Below, in pieces: positions 41,823 through 52,000 of a stretch of 64,000 nucleotides of DNA. The notes under the pieces were generated by a model, which was not told where the DNA came from, did no database searches, and was given only the letters and a program-made list of their open reading frames with translations. Position numbers and translations under genes: made by a program. The stretch covers positions 3,844,001-3,908,000 of the forward strand of contig NZ_CP032819.1 in assembly GCF_003991565.1 (NCBI RefSeq), in the 5' to 3' direction. Every line of letters begins with the position of its first letter. The stretch's first letter is position 1. This DNA comes from Butyricimonas faecalis. GTDB lineage: Bacteria > Bacteroidota > Bacteroidia > Bacteroidales > Marinifilaceae.

Positions 41823-43148
41823 ATGACCATGAAAAAAATTGCTGTTATAGCATTTGGAATGCTTCTATTCATTCTGCCGACGAAAGCGCAAACGTTAGAG
41901 TCTCAGTACGGATTGGATAGTGCAAATACCATTCTGAATGCTTCTCTGTACACGGAATACTGGAAACAGAAAAATTATGAAGAAGCGTTGCCCTCTTGGA
42001 GATACGTTTTCTTAAACGCACCTGCATTTCAATTAAATACCTATATCCGTGGGGAAGATATTATTGAGTACATGATCAAAAAAACAAAGAAGAAAGAGTA
42101 CGTGGATACGTTAATGATGCTTTTTGACCGTCGTCTTCAATACATGGCAAAAAAGAGCCGTGAAGGATATGTTCTTGGAAAGAAAGGTATGGCTCAAGTA
42201 AAGTATTCCAATGGGGATATTAATATGTTGAAAGCCGGATTTGATAACTTGATGAGAGCGTATGAATTGGAGAAGGAGAATACTCCTCCCCAATTGATTC
42301 ATGCCACTTTTGACGTGGCTTGTGGATTGGTACAACAAAATCAATTGTCTCAGGAGGAATTCATTAATTTGTATATGAATTTCTCGGATTTCGCAGACAA
42401 GCGTTTGGCATCAGGTGAAAAAGGATGTGAAAATTTTGGTGTATGTAAAGCTGCATTAGATGCTATTTTCTTCGAATCCGGATATGCAGACTGCAATACG
42501 TTGGCTGATTTGTTAACTCAAAAATACGAGGCAAATAGAGATAGCCTGCCTGTTTTGAAAGAGATTTCGTCTATCTTGAGAAGACGTGAATGCACGGATT
42601 TGCCATTGTATGCTATGGTTGCCGAGAAAATTTATCATCAGGAGCCAAACGCTGATGCTGCTTATAGCTTGGCCATGATGTTCTTTTCTAAACAAGATAT
42701 CGCGAAATTCGAGCAATATTTGAAGGAAGCTATTAATAAATCGGATGATCCGAAAGCCAAAGCAGATTATAATTACAAGTTGGCACAGGTGTATTTGTCA
42801 AGGAAAAATTATCCGTTAGCAAAAAAATATGCTTTGGATGCTTTGAAGACAAACCCGAACCTGGGAGATGCTTACATCACGATAGGCTTGGCTTATGCGG
42901 TAAGTAGTAATGATTATGAAGGAGACGAGTTTGACAAACGAACCGTATTTTGGGCTGCCGTGGATAAATTTGTGAAAGCTAAACAAGTTGACCCGTCACT
43001 AACGGCAAAGGTTAACGAATATATTGAACGGTATTCTCCTCACTTCCCGACGAAAGACGAGGCTTTCTTCCGTGATATTACGGCAGGAAAAAGCGTGAAA
43101 GTCGGTGGATGGATTAACGAGACAACGATTGCGAGATTTAGAGATTAG
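41823..43148 (+). CDS. Exported TPR-repeat protein
   Basis: The product has 441 residues; the in-frame ATG at 41829 is an equally good start. A Sec signal (IAVIAFGMLLFILPTKA, then Gln) leads into a helical repeat protein. Clear TPR-like units are NTILNASLYTEYWKQKNYEEALP near residue 30 (quoted as ILNASLYTEYWKQKNYEEAL) and ADYNYKLAQVYLSRKNYPLA near residue 320, followed by ALDALKTNPNLGDAYITIGL. It is probably a periplasmic scaffold. It has its own promoter and lies 4 bases before lptC, so it may be part of an envelope-assembly operon with lptC and the CNNM/CBS protein. Exact role unknown. Confidence 0.88.
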   Translation: MTMKKIAVIAFGMLLFILPTKAQTLESQYGLDSANTILNASLYTEYWKQKNYEEALPSWRYVFLNAPAFQLNTYIRGEDIIEYMIKKTKKKEYVDTLMMLFDRRLQYMAKKSREGYVLGKKGMAQVKYSNGDINMLKAGFDNLMRAYELEKENTPPQLIHATFDVACGLVQQNQLSQEEFINLYMNFSDFADKRLASGEKGCENFGVCKAALDAIFFESGYADCNTLADLLTQKYEANRDSLPVLKEISSILRRRECTDLPLYAMVAEKIYHQEPNADAAYSLAMMFFSKQDIAKFEQYLKEAINKSDDPKAKADYNYKLAQVYLSRKNYPLAKKYALDALKTNPNLGDAYITIGLAYAVSSNDYEGDEFDKRTVFWAAVDKFVKAKQVDPSLTAKVNEYIERYSPHFPTKDEAFFRDITAGKSVKVGGWINETTIARFRD

Positions 43149-43152
43149 ATAC

Positions 43153-43725
43153 ATGACCTTTCTATATCGTGCATTAAAAATTAAGAGCATTACCGTCCTC
43201 GCTTTAGGGACGGTAATGCTCTTTTCGTGTAAAACAAATATGAAGGATGTGGATGCGATCGGTAATCGAAACGATATGCCTGAAATGTCCGGGGAGAACA
43301 TGGAGTTATTTTATTCCGATTCTGCATTGTTGAAATATAAAGTAATAACCCCCCTTTATAATAAATATAATCAAGACGACAAGAAGTATGATGAGTTCCC
43401 GAAAGGAATACATGCGGAGTTGTACGAGAAGGATGGCAGTATGGTCGGTTCAATTACATCAAAATACGCGAAGAAGTTGGAAGAGGAGATGTTGTGGGAG
43501 TTGCGTAACGAAGTGGTCGTGATCAATGCCGAAGGGAAGAAATTGGAAACCGATTTGATGTACTGGGACATGAAAAAAGAGATTGTCTATTCCGATCGCT
43601 ATTCCCGACTCTCTTCCGGGGACCAGATTATAGAGGGGAATAAAGGTTTCAAGTCGGATCAGTCCTTGAAAAATCCGGTCTTTAATAAGATTACGGGAGT
43701 GGTAGAAATTGAAAATAGACCTTAA
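43153..43725 (+). CDS. lptC: LPS export protein LptC
   Basis: The product has 190 residues from the ATG at 43153; an upstream GTG overlapping the TPR gene is less likely. A membrane or lipoprotein leader (ITVLALGTVMLFSC) is followed by the LptC-type beta-jellyroll: YKVITPLYNKYN, EFPKGIHAELYEKDGSMVGS, ITSKYAKKLEEEMLWELRNE and FNKITGVVEIENRP. The spaced pattern of target strands and the C-terminal FKSDQSLKNPVF region are typical of Bacteroidetes LptC. It would pass LPS from the inner-membrane LptBFG complex to LptA. The next gene starts at the base after its stop. Confidence 0.88.
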   Translation: MTFLYRALKIKSITVLALGTVMLFSCKTNMKDVDAIGNRNDMPEMSGENMELFYSDSALLKYKVITPLYNKYNQDDKKYDEFPKGIHAELYEKDGSMVGSITSKYAKKLEEEMLWELRNEVVVINAEGKKLETDLMYWDMKKEIVYSDRYSRLSSGDQIIEGNKGFKSDQSLKNPVFNKITGVVEIENRP

Positions 43726-44976
43726 ATGTCAGGATTTGTTGCCATATTGATCTGTCTGGTCTTGTCTGCATTCTTTTCGGGAATGGAAATTGCCTTTATG
43801 GCCTCCAATAAACTCCGGATTGAGATTGATAAGTCGAACAAGGGTATCACGCAGAAATTGATAGATCTTTTTGTATCCAATTCGGGAATGTATATCACCA
43901 CGATTCTAGTAGGAAATAACGTGGTGATGGTTATTTATGGTATTTTTATGTCCGATTATCTCGATCCGAGGTTGGAGGGGATTGGGATTTCACTGGGATT
44001 ACGCATGATTCTCGTGACGTTTATTTCGACGTTGGTCATGCTGGTGACGGGAGAGTTTTTCCCGAAAGCGGTGTTCCGTTTGAGACCGAATGCATTTTTG
44101 CGGGTATTCGCTATTCCGGTATTTTTATTTTACATTCTATTCTTCCCGATCTCATATTTCTCTGTTTGGTTTGGGGGATTGTTGCTGAGAATATTTACCG
44201 GACGCAAATTAACACATAAAGAGGAAAACCGGGCTTTTGGTAAGATAGATTTGAATAATTTGATCGAAGAAGGGGAGGCCGGGGGAGAAGAAAATGAGGA
44301 TGAACACGATATTAAATTGTTCCGGAATGCGTTGGATTTTTCGGAAGTGAAATTGAGAGAATGTATCGTTCCTCGTCCGGATATTGTGGCTTTGTCTATT
44401 GATAGCAGTTTGGATGAGTTGAGGGAGCTTTTCGTGAAAACAGGTTTGTCCCGGATATTGATTTACCGCGATTCGATTGATAATGTGATTGGTTATGTAC
44501 ATTCTTCCGCTTTGTTTCATCACCCCGAAACGGTGAAGAAGGCTGTAAGCAAGATATTGATTGTTCCCGAAACCATGTCGGCTTTGAGGTTGTTGAATCT
44601 TTTCACGAAGAAACAGAAAAGCGTGGCGGTCGTGGTTGATGAGTTTGGAGTAACGGCCGGAATGGTTACGATTGAAGATATTATGGAGGAGATATTCGGA
44701 GAGATCGAGGATGAGCATGATCGTTTGAACTTGAAAGAAGAACAGGTCGCTCCCGATGAATACATTTTCTCCGGTCGTCTTGAAGTGGATTATCTGAATG
44801 AAAAATATGATTTGAATCTTCCGGAAAACGAGGAGTACGAGACATTGGCCGGATTGATTCTTTATTACAATGAGGATATTCCGGAAGAGGGCGAACGAAT
44901 CTTAATAGGGGATATATCTTTTGAGATCGTAAGAGTCAAGAGTGCCCGGATTGAGGAGGTCCGGGTAAAGATATAA
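43726..44976 (+). CDS. CNNM/CBS-domain transporter (hemolysin C/CorC-GldE type)
   Basis: The product has 416 residues. The N-terminal CNNM membrane domain has about four helices (FVAILICLVLSAFFSGMEIA, quoted in part, through LLVGNNVVMVIYGIFM-like segments, residues 1-170). A pair of CBS domains follows (about 205-320; VPRPDIVALSIDSSLDELRE and SVAVVVDEFGVTAGMVTIED), then a C-terminal CorC_HlyC transport-associated domain (from about 335; SGRLEVDYLNEKYDLNLP). Family members are linked to Mg/Co efflux, and the Bacteroidetes homologue GldE is linked to gliding. It directly abuts lptC, so expression is coupled. A bidirectional terminator follows. Confidence 0.92.
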   Translation: MSGFVAILICLVLSAFFSGMEIAFMASNKLRIEIDKSNKGITQKLIDLFVSNSGMYITTILVGNNVVMVIYGIFMSDYLDPRLEGIGISLGLRMILVTFISTLVMLVTGEFFPKAVFRLRPNAFLRVFAIPVFLFYILFFPISYFSVWFGGLLLRIFTGRKLTHKEENRAFGKIDLNNLIEEGEAGGEENEDEHDIKLFRNALDFSEVKLRECIVPRPDIVALSIDSSLDELRELFVKTGLSRILIYRDSIDNVIGYVHSSALFHHPETVKKAVSKILIVPETMSALRLLNLFTKKQKSVAVVVDEFGVTAGMVTIEDIMEEIFGEIEDEHDRLNLKEEQVAPDEYIFSGRLEVDYLNEKYDLNLPENEEYETLAGLILYYNEDIPEEGERILIGDISFEIVRVKSARIEEVRVKI

Positions 44977-44980
44977 AAAG

Positions 44981-45008
44981 AAAGGAGCTTGACTAAAGCT
45001 CCTTTGTC
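44981..45008. terminator. Bidirectional terminator between convergent genes
   Basis: AAAGGAGCT (44981-44989) pairs perfectly with AGCTCCTTT (44997-45005) with a 7-base loop. It is flanked by T-rich sequence on the plus side and A-rich sequence on the other, serving both converging transcripts. It overlaps the last codons of the minus-strand gene. Confidence 0.8.
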
Positions 45009-46069
45009 GTATGTTTTAGTATATCATCGAAATGTCGTATGTTGTCTTCGTGATCCCGGTGGCAGATCATTAGAATATCATTGTTTTCCGCGATGATGCA
45101 ATTCTCAATCCCTTCAATGATAACTTTCTTGTCTTTGGGTACGTTAATGATACATTCTTTCGTTTCGATTAAACGGACTTGTTCGCTGTTGGAGACGTTG
45201 TTATTTTCGTCTTTCGGACTGATTTCATGGAATGAGTGCCAAGTGCCGACATCAGACCAACCGAATTCTCCTTTCATGACATAGACTTTTGCCGATTTTT
45301 CCATGATACCGTAGTCTATGGAAATGTTACGACATTGTCCGTAGATGTGGGCGATGTTTTCGGGGGAATCCGGGTTCTCAACGTTTTTATATTCCTGCTC
45401 GAATAATAAATATATGTCTTCGAGGTATGTTTTGAACTCTTCAATAATATCATCGACATTCCAGATAAATATCCCTGCGTTCCAAAGGAAATCGCCCGAT
45501 TCCAAAAAGACTTTTGCCAGCTCTTTGTTCGGTTTTTCGGTAAAGGTTTTAACCTTGGATATGAATTCGGAGAACTTGTTTTTCTTGATTTGGATATATC
45601 CATATCCGGTTTCCGGGCGAGTCGGTTTGATTCCGATGGTGAGTAGCCCGCCAGATTGTTCAACGAAAGAAATCCCTTTCTGTATGTTGTCCAGATAGAC
45701 CACGTCATTGGTGATAAAATGGTCGGAAGGGACAACCACCATACTTGCGTGCGGGTTGATCCGGGCAATCCGGTAGGCCGCGTAAGCCACGCATGGGGCG
45801 GTGTTCTTGCCGAAAGGTTCTTTCAGAATATTCTCGGAAGGGATTTCCGGGATCTGCTGTTTGGTCAGTTCTTCATAGGCGGAACCTGTAACAATAAATA
45901 TATTTCGGGTATCAAAGATTTGATTTGCTCTCTCAAAGGTTTGACGGAGGAAACTTTTTCCAACATTTAAGATATCACAAAATTGTTTCGGACAGGCTTT
46001 CGTACTCACGGGCCAAAAACGTTTTCCGAGACCACCGGCCATTATAACGCAATATGAGTTCTTATTCAT
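44993..46069 (-). CDS. manC: Mannose-1-phosphate guanylyltransferase
   Basis: The product has 358 residues from the ATG at 46069; a longer frame to 46102 exists but the signature then sits too far in. The nucleotidyltransferase signature MAGGLGKRFWPVSTKACPKQF (quoted as GGLGKRFWPVST and PKQF) lies at the N-terminus. SDHFITN, TGYGYIQI, FLWNAGIFIW and GEFGWSDVGTWHSF follow as in GDP-mannose pyrophosphorylases. It has no C-terminal phosphomannose isomerase domain, so it is monofunctional. It makes GDP-mannose from mannose-1-phosphate and GTP for polysaccharides or glycoproteins. It stands alone, convergent with the CNNM/CBS gene. Confidence 0.93.
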   Translation of the reverse strand: MNKNSYCVIMAGGLGKRFWPVSTKACPKQFCDILNVGKSFLRQTFERANQIFDTRNIFIVTGSAYEELTKQQIPEIPSENILKEPFGKNTAPCVAYAAYRIARINPHASMVVVPSDHFITNDVVYLDNIQKGISFVEQSGGLLTIGIKPTRPETGYGYIQIKKNKFSEFISKVKTFTEKPNKELAKVFLESGDFLWNAGIFIWNVDDIIEEFKTYLEDIYLLFEQEYKNVENPDSPENIAHIYGQCRNISIDYGIMEKSAKVYVMKGEFGWSDVGTWHSFHEISPKDENNNVSNSEQVRLIETKECIINVPKDKKVIIEGIENCIIAENNDILMICHRDHEDNIRHFDDILKHTTKEL

Positions 46070-46207
46070 CTTATTTAGTTGTACATTTAAAATTAAATTC
46101 ATCTTATTGTTGTCGAAATTAGTAATAAATCCGTGAATAATTTCTATTTTTACGATAAAATTTGAGATAGGGTTTACAGGAGGGTATTATTTAAGGAGTT
46201 AGTATAG

Positions 46208-46945
46208 ATGAAAGTATTAGATAAGATAGGAGCTTACATATTATTCATGAGGCGTATCTTCACGAAACCTGAGAAAAAGAAGGTTTATTTAAAAGAATTG
46301 ACTAACGAGTTGGAGAAGTTGGGGTTGAATTCCGTGATGTTGGTGATGATTATTTCTTTTTTTATCGGGGCGGTATTGACGCTGCAAACGGCTTACAATA
46401 TGTCGAGTCCTTTGCTGCCTCGCTATTTGATCGGGTATTTGACCCGAGAAACGTTATTGTTGGAATTCTCGTCGACAATCGTGAGCTTGATTCTGGCCGG
46501 AAAGATTGGGAGTAACATCGCTTCTGAAATCGGTAGTATGAAAATCACGGAACAGATTGAGGCACTGGAGGTGATGGGTGTGAATTCTGTTTCTTATTTA
46601 GTGGGGCCGAAGATTGCGGCCGCTTTGGTAGTGAATCCGGTGCTTTATATATTCAGCGTGTTTATCGGTATTATCGGGGGAATCCTTTCGGGATTGGCAT
46701 CCGGCGTGGTGAATTATGACGATTATATACACGGGTTGCATTTTGCTTTCAATCCTTACTACGTGACCTATTCTATTGTCAAAACATTGTTTTTTGCCGT
46801 GATATTTACTTCTATTCCTGCTTTTTACGGGTATAACGTACAGGGAGGAGCGCTGGAAGTCGGGAAGGCGAGTACGAAAGCCGTGGTGGATAGCAGTATT
46901 GCCATCCTGCTGATGAACTTGATATTAACCAAAATATTGTTGTAA
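46208..46945 (+). CDS. mlaE: MlaE-family lipid-transport permease
   Basis: The product has 245 residues and about five to six membrane helices. MlaE-type segments are present: VMLVMIISFFIGAVLTLQTA, LILAGKIGSNIASEIGSM with the family EIGSM, ITEQIEALEVMGVNSVSYLV, and GYNVQGGALEVGKASTKAVV. It forms the inner-membrane channel of a retrograde phospholipid (Mla) transporter. Its stop overlaps the start of the ATPase gene (TAATG). An MCE-domain (MlaD) gene is not next to it in this window, so that subunit must be encoded elsewhere. Confidence 0.93.
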   Translation: MKVLDKIGAYILFMRRIFTKPEKKKVYLKELTNELEKLGLNSVMLVMIISFFIGAVLTLQTAYNMSSPLLPRYLIGYLTRETLLLEFSSTIVSLILAGKIGSNIASEIGSMKITEQIEALEVMGVNSVSYLVGPKIAAALVVNPVLYIFSVFIGIIGGILSGLASGVVNYDDYIHGLHFAFNPYYVTYSIVKTLFFAVIFTSIPAFYGYNVQGGALEVGKASTKAVVDSSIAILLMNLILTKILL

Positions 46946-47709
46946 TGATACGGGCAGAAGGGGTATGTAAGTCATTTGATAAAAAGGAAGTGTTGACGGA
47001 TATCGATGCCGTCTTCGAACCGGGAAAGGTAAATTTGATTATCGGAAAGAGTGGTTCCGGGAAGACCGTGCTATTGAAATCATTGATTGGTTTACATGCT
47101 ATTGATAAGGGAAAGATATTCTACAATGACCGGGATATTACCGCAATGAATAACAAACAGTTAAAGGAGGTTCGGAAAGAACTGGGGGTGGTTTTTCAAG
47201 GCGGGGCATTGTTTGATTCGCTTTCTGTACTGGAGAATGTGAAGTTCCCGTTAAATCTATTCTCCTCGATGACGGAAAAGGAGAAAACGGAGCGGGCTAT
47301 TTTCTGCCTTAACCGGGTGAACTTGAATAACGTGGAGAATCTTTATCCCGCGGAGATCAGTGGGGGTATGAAGAAACGCGTGGCCATTGCCCGGGCGATC
47401 GTTTTACAGCCTAAATACTTGTTTTGTGACGAGCCGAATTCCGGTCTGGATCCTTTGACCTCGATCGTGATCGATAATCTGTTGCATGAGTTGACACATG
47501 AATATGATATGACCACGGTTATAAACACGCACGATATGAACTCGGTTTTCGAGATCGGGGAAAAGGTGTTGTTTATCCATGAAGGCCACAAAGAATGGGA
47601 AGGCAGTAACGAAGAGATCATGTACACGAACAACAAGGCATTGAACGAATTCCTGTTCTCGTCGAAGTTGAACAGAATGGTACGGGAGAAATTAGGGAAA
47701 AAAGGGTGA
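46945..47709 (+). CDS. mlaF: MlaF-type ABC transporter ATPase
   Basis: The product has 254 residues. Walker A is GKSGSGKTV, Q-loop VVFQGGALFDSLSV, signature ISGGMKKRVAIARAI, Walker B LFCDEPNSGLDP and H-loop NTHDMNSV. The GGALFDSLSV stretch and SGGMKKRV form are typical of MlaF. It couples to the MlaE permease by an overlapping start (TAATG), and energises phospholipid movement between outer and inner membranes. The following DUF4296 gene begins 27 bases later and may be cotranscribed. Confidence 0.94.
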   Translation: MIRAEGVCKSFDKKEVLTDIDAVFEPGKVNLIIGKSGSGKTVLLKSLIGLHAIDKGKIFYNDRDITAMNNKQLKEVRKELGVVFQGGALFDSLSVLENVKFPLNLFSSMTEKEKTERAIFCLNRVNLNNVENLYPAEISGGMKKRVAIARAIVLQPKYLFCDEPNSGLDPLTSIVIDNLLHELTHEYDMTTVINTHDMNSVFEIGEKVLFIHEGHKEWEGSNEEIMYTNNKALNEFLFSSKLNRMVREKLGKKG

Positions 47710-47736
47710 GGAATAAATACTAAAAGTTTTAGCGAT

Positions 47737-48654
47737 ATGAAACGTATTTTATGGGTGATATTGATTATTGCGGCGATAACGGCTTGTTCGAAGAAGGTCC
47801 CGTTGAACAAGGATCAATTCACATCTTTGTTGATTGATATGCATACGACGGATGGAATGTTGTCGGTTGCGCAGGGTGATATACGAACCGAAAAGGACAA
47901 TTATTTATATTATAACGATCTGTTTAAAAAATACGGGATTACACGGGAGGATTTTGATTCTTGCGTGACTTATTATTCTCTACAATCAGCGTTGTTCAAT
48001 AAAATCTATGACGTTGTGATTGATACCTTGAGCCGTCGCCAGACGAAAGTCATGCGGGAGTGGAAAGAGTTGACGATGAAGGATACGGTCGACTTGTTTC
48101 CCGGGTATACGATGATCGTGGCAGATACGATACGTCCGGATTCTACACAGGTTAAAGTCCGGAAGAAAGATTCCATCGTCTACGAAACGCGTGTGGTGAA
48201 AGCCGATACCGTTTATTTTGACAAGCGAAATCAATTCGTGCTGGTGGAATTGGATAGCATCGTTCCCGGTATGTACAAGTTTACCTCGACGATAAAATTG
48301 GAGAAATCCGATCGGGGAAAACGGAATTTTATACAGACTTATTTTCTGTCTGCCGATAATGATACGCTGAAGGTTCCGGACCAGTACGTGGGGGTTGACA
48401 CGCTACGACCCTACAAAAAAGACTGGGAGTTCTACGTGGCGGATTCTAGCTATACGAAGTTGTTTATAAAGATTCCTAAAAGTGACTGGGATTCGCGGGT
48501 AAAAGTAAAGAAGTTGAACGACCGTGAAGGCTACGTGTACAAAACCCAGATTTTTAAAACATACGTGGCACCGAATAGGGAGGAACGATTGAAAAAAGAA
48601 TACGAGCAGAGGAGACAGATAGAACTTGAAAGGAAATCTGCAAAAAAGAAATAA
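47737..48654 (+). CDS. DUF4296-domain lipoprotein
   Basis: The product has 305 residues. The leader ends in lipobox AITAC (Cys17) followed by SKKVPLNKDQF. The DUF4296 domain (about residues 20-105) has LLIDMHTTDGMLSV and FKKYGITREDFDSCVTYYS. The C-terminal 190 residues are beta-rich and end in a Lys/Arg/Glu-rich tail. The function is unknown; the domain is common in Bacteroidetes lipoproteins. It follows the Mla permease and ATPase genes and precedes the apparent amidohydrolase remnant by 13 bases. Confidence 0.88.
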   Translation: MKRILWVILIIAAITACSKKVPLNKDQFTSLLIDMHTTDGMLSVAQGDIRTEKDNYLYYNDLFKKYGITREDFDSCVTYYSLQSALFNKIYDVVIDTLSRRQTKVMREWKELTMKDTVDLFPGYTMIVADTIRPDSTQVKVRKKDSIVYETRVVKADTVYFDKRNQFVLVELDSIVPGMYKFTSTIKLEKSDRGKRNFIQTYFLSADNDTLKVPDQYVGVDTLRPYKKDWEFYVADSSYTKLFIKIPKSDWDSRVKVKKLNDREGYVYKTQIFKTYVAPNREERLKKEYEQRRQIELERKSAKKK

Positions 48655-48667
48655 GGTGATATTCTGA

Positions 48668-49000
48668 ATGAGAAAGATTGCGGCTAATTATATTTTGTTA
48701 CCCGGATTTGAATTTGTGAAGAATGGATATGTTGTTTTGAAAGACGGGATGGTGGTGGACGTGGTGAATACCGGGGGAGAGATCCGGGAAATTCCTTGTC
48801 TCGAATTCTATGGGGGGATGCTTGTTGACGATCGTGTACGACAGCATATCGTGTGGTCTCCCGGTGATCCGATTCGTGAAAAAATTCTTCAATTATATAG
48901 GGAAAATAAGGCATGCGGGAATGGTCTTGCCCTTATTCAAGGGGCTGATTTTTCCCATTTCATCTGGACTCCGGAATCCCGGATCATACACTTGCGCTAA
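48668..49000 (+). pseudogene. Amidohydrolase-like N-terminal domain without a catalytic barrel (probable remnant)
   Basis: The reading frame is intact and codes 110 residues. The first 55 residues (ANYILLPGFEFVKNGYVVLK, then DGMVVDVVNTGG, then CLEFYGGMLV) look like the urease-type beta-sandwich start of amidohydrolases, in which YGGMLV should lead into PGF-N-H-H with the metal-binding His pair. Here it reads YGGMLVDDRVRQHIV and no HxH occurs. The remaining 45 residues (GDPIREKILQLYRENKACG and so on) resemble the far C-terminal part of such enzymes, as if the barrel had been deleted in frame. Either it is a decayed enzyme or a small stand-alone domain with another use. Confidence 0.6.
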
Positions 49001-49024
49001 GTTAAATACCAAAATAAATGAAAA

Positions 49025-52000
49025 ATGAATAAAATCGTATTGACTGTTATTTTTTTACTGGTTGCTTTTTTCGTTCAGGCGGGACCGCTTTGGATGCGTT
49101 ATCCGAAGATTTCACCCGATGGAAAGCAAATCGCATTTAGTTATAAGGGAGATATTTATGTCGTTTCCACGGAAGGTGGCGAGGCTCGCCAATTGACCAC
49201 ACATCCGGCGTACGAATCGTATCCCGTGTGGTCTCAGGATGGGAAACAGATTGCCTTCACGAGTGATCGGAATGGTAATTTCGATATTTTCGTGATGTCG
49301 TCTCGGGGAGGTGATGCCCGACAAGTGACAACGAATTCTGCCAGGGAGATACCTTACACGTTTACCCCGGATGGCAAGGAAATTGTTTATGGAGCACAAA
49401 TGAGTGATCCCGCGCAGAGTGCTTTATTTCCGGCAGGCTCTATGACCGAATTGTATGCCATTTCGGTGAATGGTGGACGTCCCCGGCAGATATTGGCAAC
49501 TCCGGCAGAAGAGATTTGTTTCTTTAAATCCGGCGATGCATTCTTGTACCAAGATAAAAAAGGTGGGGAGAATGAATGGCGGAAACATCATACCTCGTCG
49601 ATCACGCGTGATATTTATCATTATGATATGAAAAGCGGGAAACATACCCGTTTGATTGATCGGGCAGGGGAAGATCGCTCGCCCGTGTTGTCTCCGGACG
49701 AACAAAGGGTATATTTCCTGAGTGAGCGGGAAGGTTCGTTTAACGTGTACTCGTTTCCCGTGGCCGATCCTTCTGCCGTGAAGGCGGAAACCTCTTTCAA
49801 GACTCACCCGGTGCGTTTCTTGAGTATTGCGGGTAACGGGCGTTTGTGTTTTGGTTATGACGGTGAAATATACGTGAAGGACGTACAGGGAACTCCCAAG
49901 AAAGTGAAAGTGGATATTATTGGTGACAACGCGAAAGATAATATTGCTTCGTTGCGTTTTACTTCCGGGGCAACTAGCGCGACTGTTTCTTCGGATGGGA
50001 AACAGGTTGCCATGATTATTCGGGGAAATGTGTTCGTGACTTCCACCGATTACACGACGACCAAACAAATTACCGCGACCCCGGAAGGCGAGAAGTGGTT
50101 AAGCTTTGCTCCTGATAACCGGACGATCGCTTACGCCAGCGAACGGGGAGGGAATTGGAATATCTACACGGCAAAGATCGCCCGCGAGGAAGAGGTGAAT
50201 TTCCCGAGTGCAACTTTGATCGAAGAGGAGGCCGTTCTGCCGTCTTCAACCAAAGAGCGGTTCGCCCCGCAATTCTCCCCGGATGGCAAAGAATTGGCCT
50301 TTATCGAGGACCGTACGAAATTGATGGTCGTTGATTTGAAAACAAAGAAAGTACGGCAAGTGGCAGACGATAAATATCAATATCGGACGGGTGACGGTTT
50401 CACGTACACGTGGTCGCCCGACGGCAAGTGGTTTGCGATGGAGATTATCGGGAATCGTCACGACCCGTATAGCGATATTGCCATCGTGAGTGCCGATGGA
50501 AAGGGAGAAGTGATAAATTTGACTAATAGCGGGTATTTTGATAGCAATCCCCGGTGGGTGCTGGATGGAAATGCAATCTTGTTTTCCAGTGAACGTTACG
50601 GGATGCGTAACCATGCATCGTGGGGTTCTTTGCAGGACGTGATGATCGTGTTCATGAATCAAGATGCTTACGATAAATTCCGGTTGAATAAGGAAGATTA
50701 CGAGTTATTGAAAGAGGAGGAGAAACGTATAGCCTCTTTGAAAAACAAAGAACAGAAAGAGGATCAGAAAGATAAAAAAGGCGAGGCGAAACCCGCCGTG
50801 AAGAACAAGAACATCGAGGTTGAACTGCAAGGTATCGAGGATCGGGTGATGCGGTTAACACCGAACTCTTCACAATTGGGTGATGCGATATTAAGTAAGA
50901 GTGGAGACAAACTTTATTACATGGCATCTTTCGAGGGAGGCCTGGATTTGTGGGTGAGCGATCTGCGTTCACGGAGTACCAAGGTGATGCATAAATTGAA
51001 CAGTGGCTGGGCATCCTTGGAGATGGATAAAGATGGGAAAGATTTGTTCCTGTTGGGAGGCCGTTCCATGCAAAAGATCAGTCTGGGTTCGGAGAGAAGA
51101 ACTCCGATCACGTATACTGCTGAAATGGAACTGGATCAGGCTGCCGAGCGGGCGTATATGTTTGACAGGGTGCGTCGTCAAGAAGCCAAACGTTTCTACG
51201 AGAAGAACATGCACGGGGTGGATTGGGCAAAAATGACCAAGGCATACGAGAAGTTTTTACCTTATATCAATAATAACTATGATTTCTCCGAATTGTTGAG
51301 CGAATTGCTGGGAGAGTTGAACGTGTCACATACCGGGTCCGGTTATCGCTCCCGGGCAAGAGGTGAGGCGACTGCCGAACTGGGAGTACTGTTGAACGTG
51401 AACTATTCCAAGGATGGGTTGCTGGTTGATGAGGTGTTGGAAAAAGGACCTTTTGATAATGTCCGGTCGAAATTGAAAGCCGGAATGATAATCGAGAAAA
51501 TTGACGGTCAGACGGTGAAAGCCGGGGAGGATTACTATCCCCTGCTGCGAGGCAAGTCCGGTAAACGAGTTTTGTTCTCTATTTATGATCCATCCACCAA
51601 GGAACGTTGGGATGAGGTGATCGAACCGATTTCAAAGGGTGCGATGAGCGGGTTGCTTTACCGGCGGTGGGTGAAACAAAGGGCTGCCGATGTGGATCGC
51701 TTGTCGGGAGGACGTTTGGGCTACGTGCATATTTCCAGTATGGACGATCCGAGTTTCCGTTCCGTGTATGCTGATATCCTGGGTAAATATAATGATCGGG
51801 AAGGAATTGTTATTGACACTCGTTTCAATGGTGGTGGCCGTTTGCACGAGGATATTGAGATCCTGTTCAGTGGTAAGAAATATTTCACTCAAGTCGTTCG
51901 GGGTCGGGAGGCTTGCGATATGCCAAGCCGTAGGTGGAATAAACCTTCGATCATGCTAACTTGTGAGGCAAACTACTCGAATGCCCACGGTACGCCTTGG

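Noticed and set aside
49424..50068. Minus-strand open frame of 214 codons opposite the tricorn-like protease
   Set aside because: The plus-strand beta-propeller repeats are clear, so the antisense frame is a by-product.
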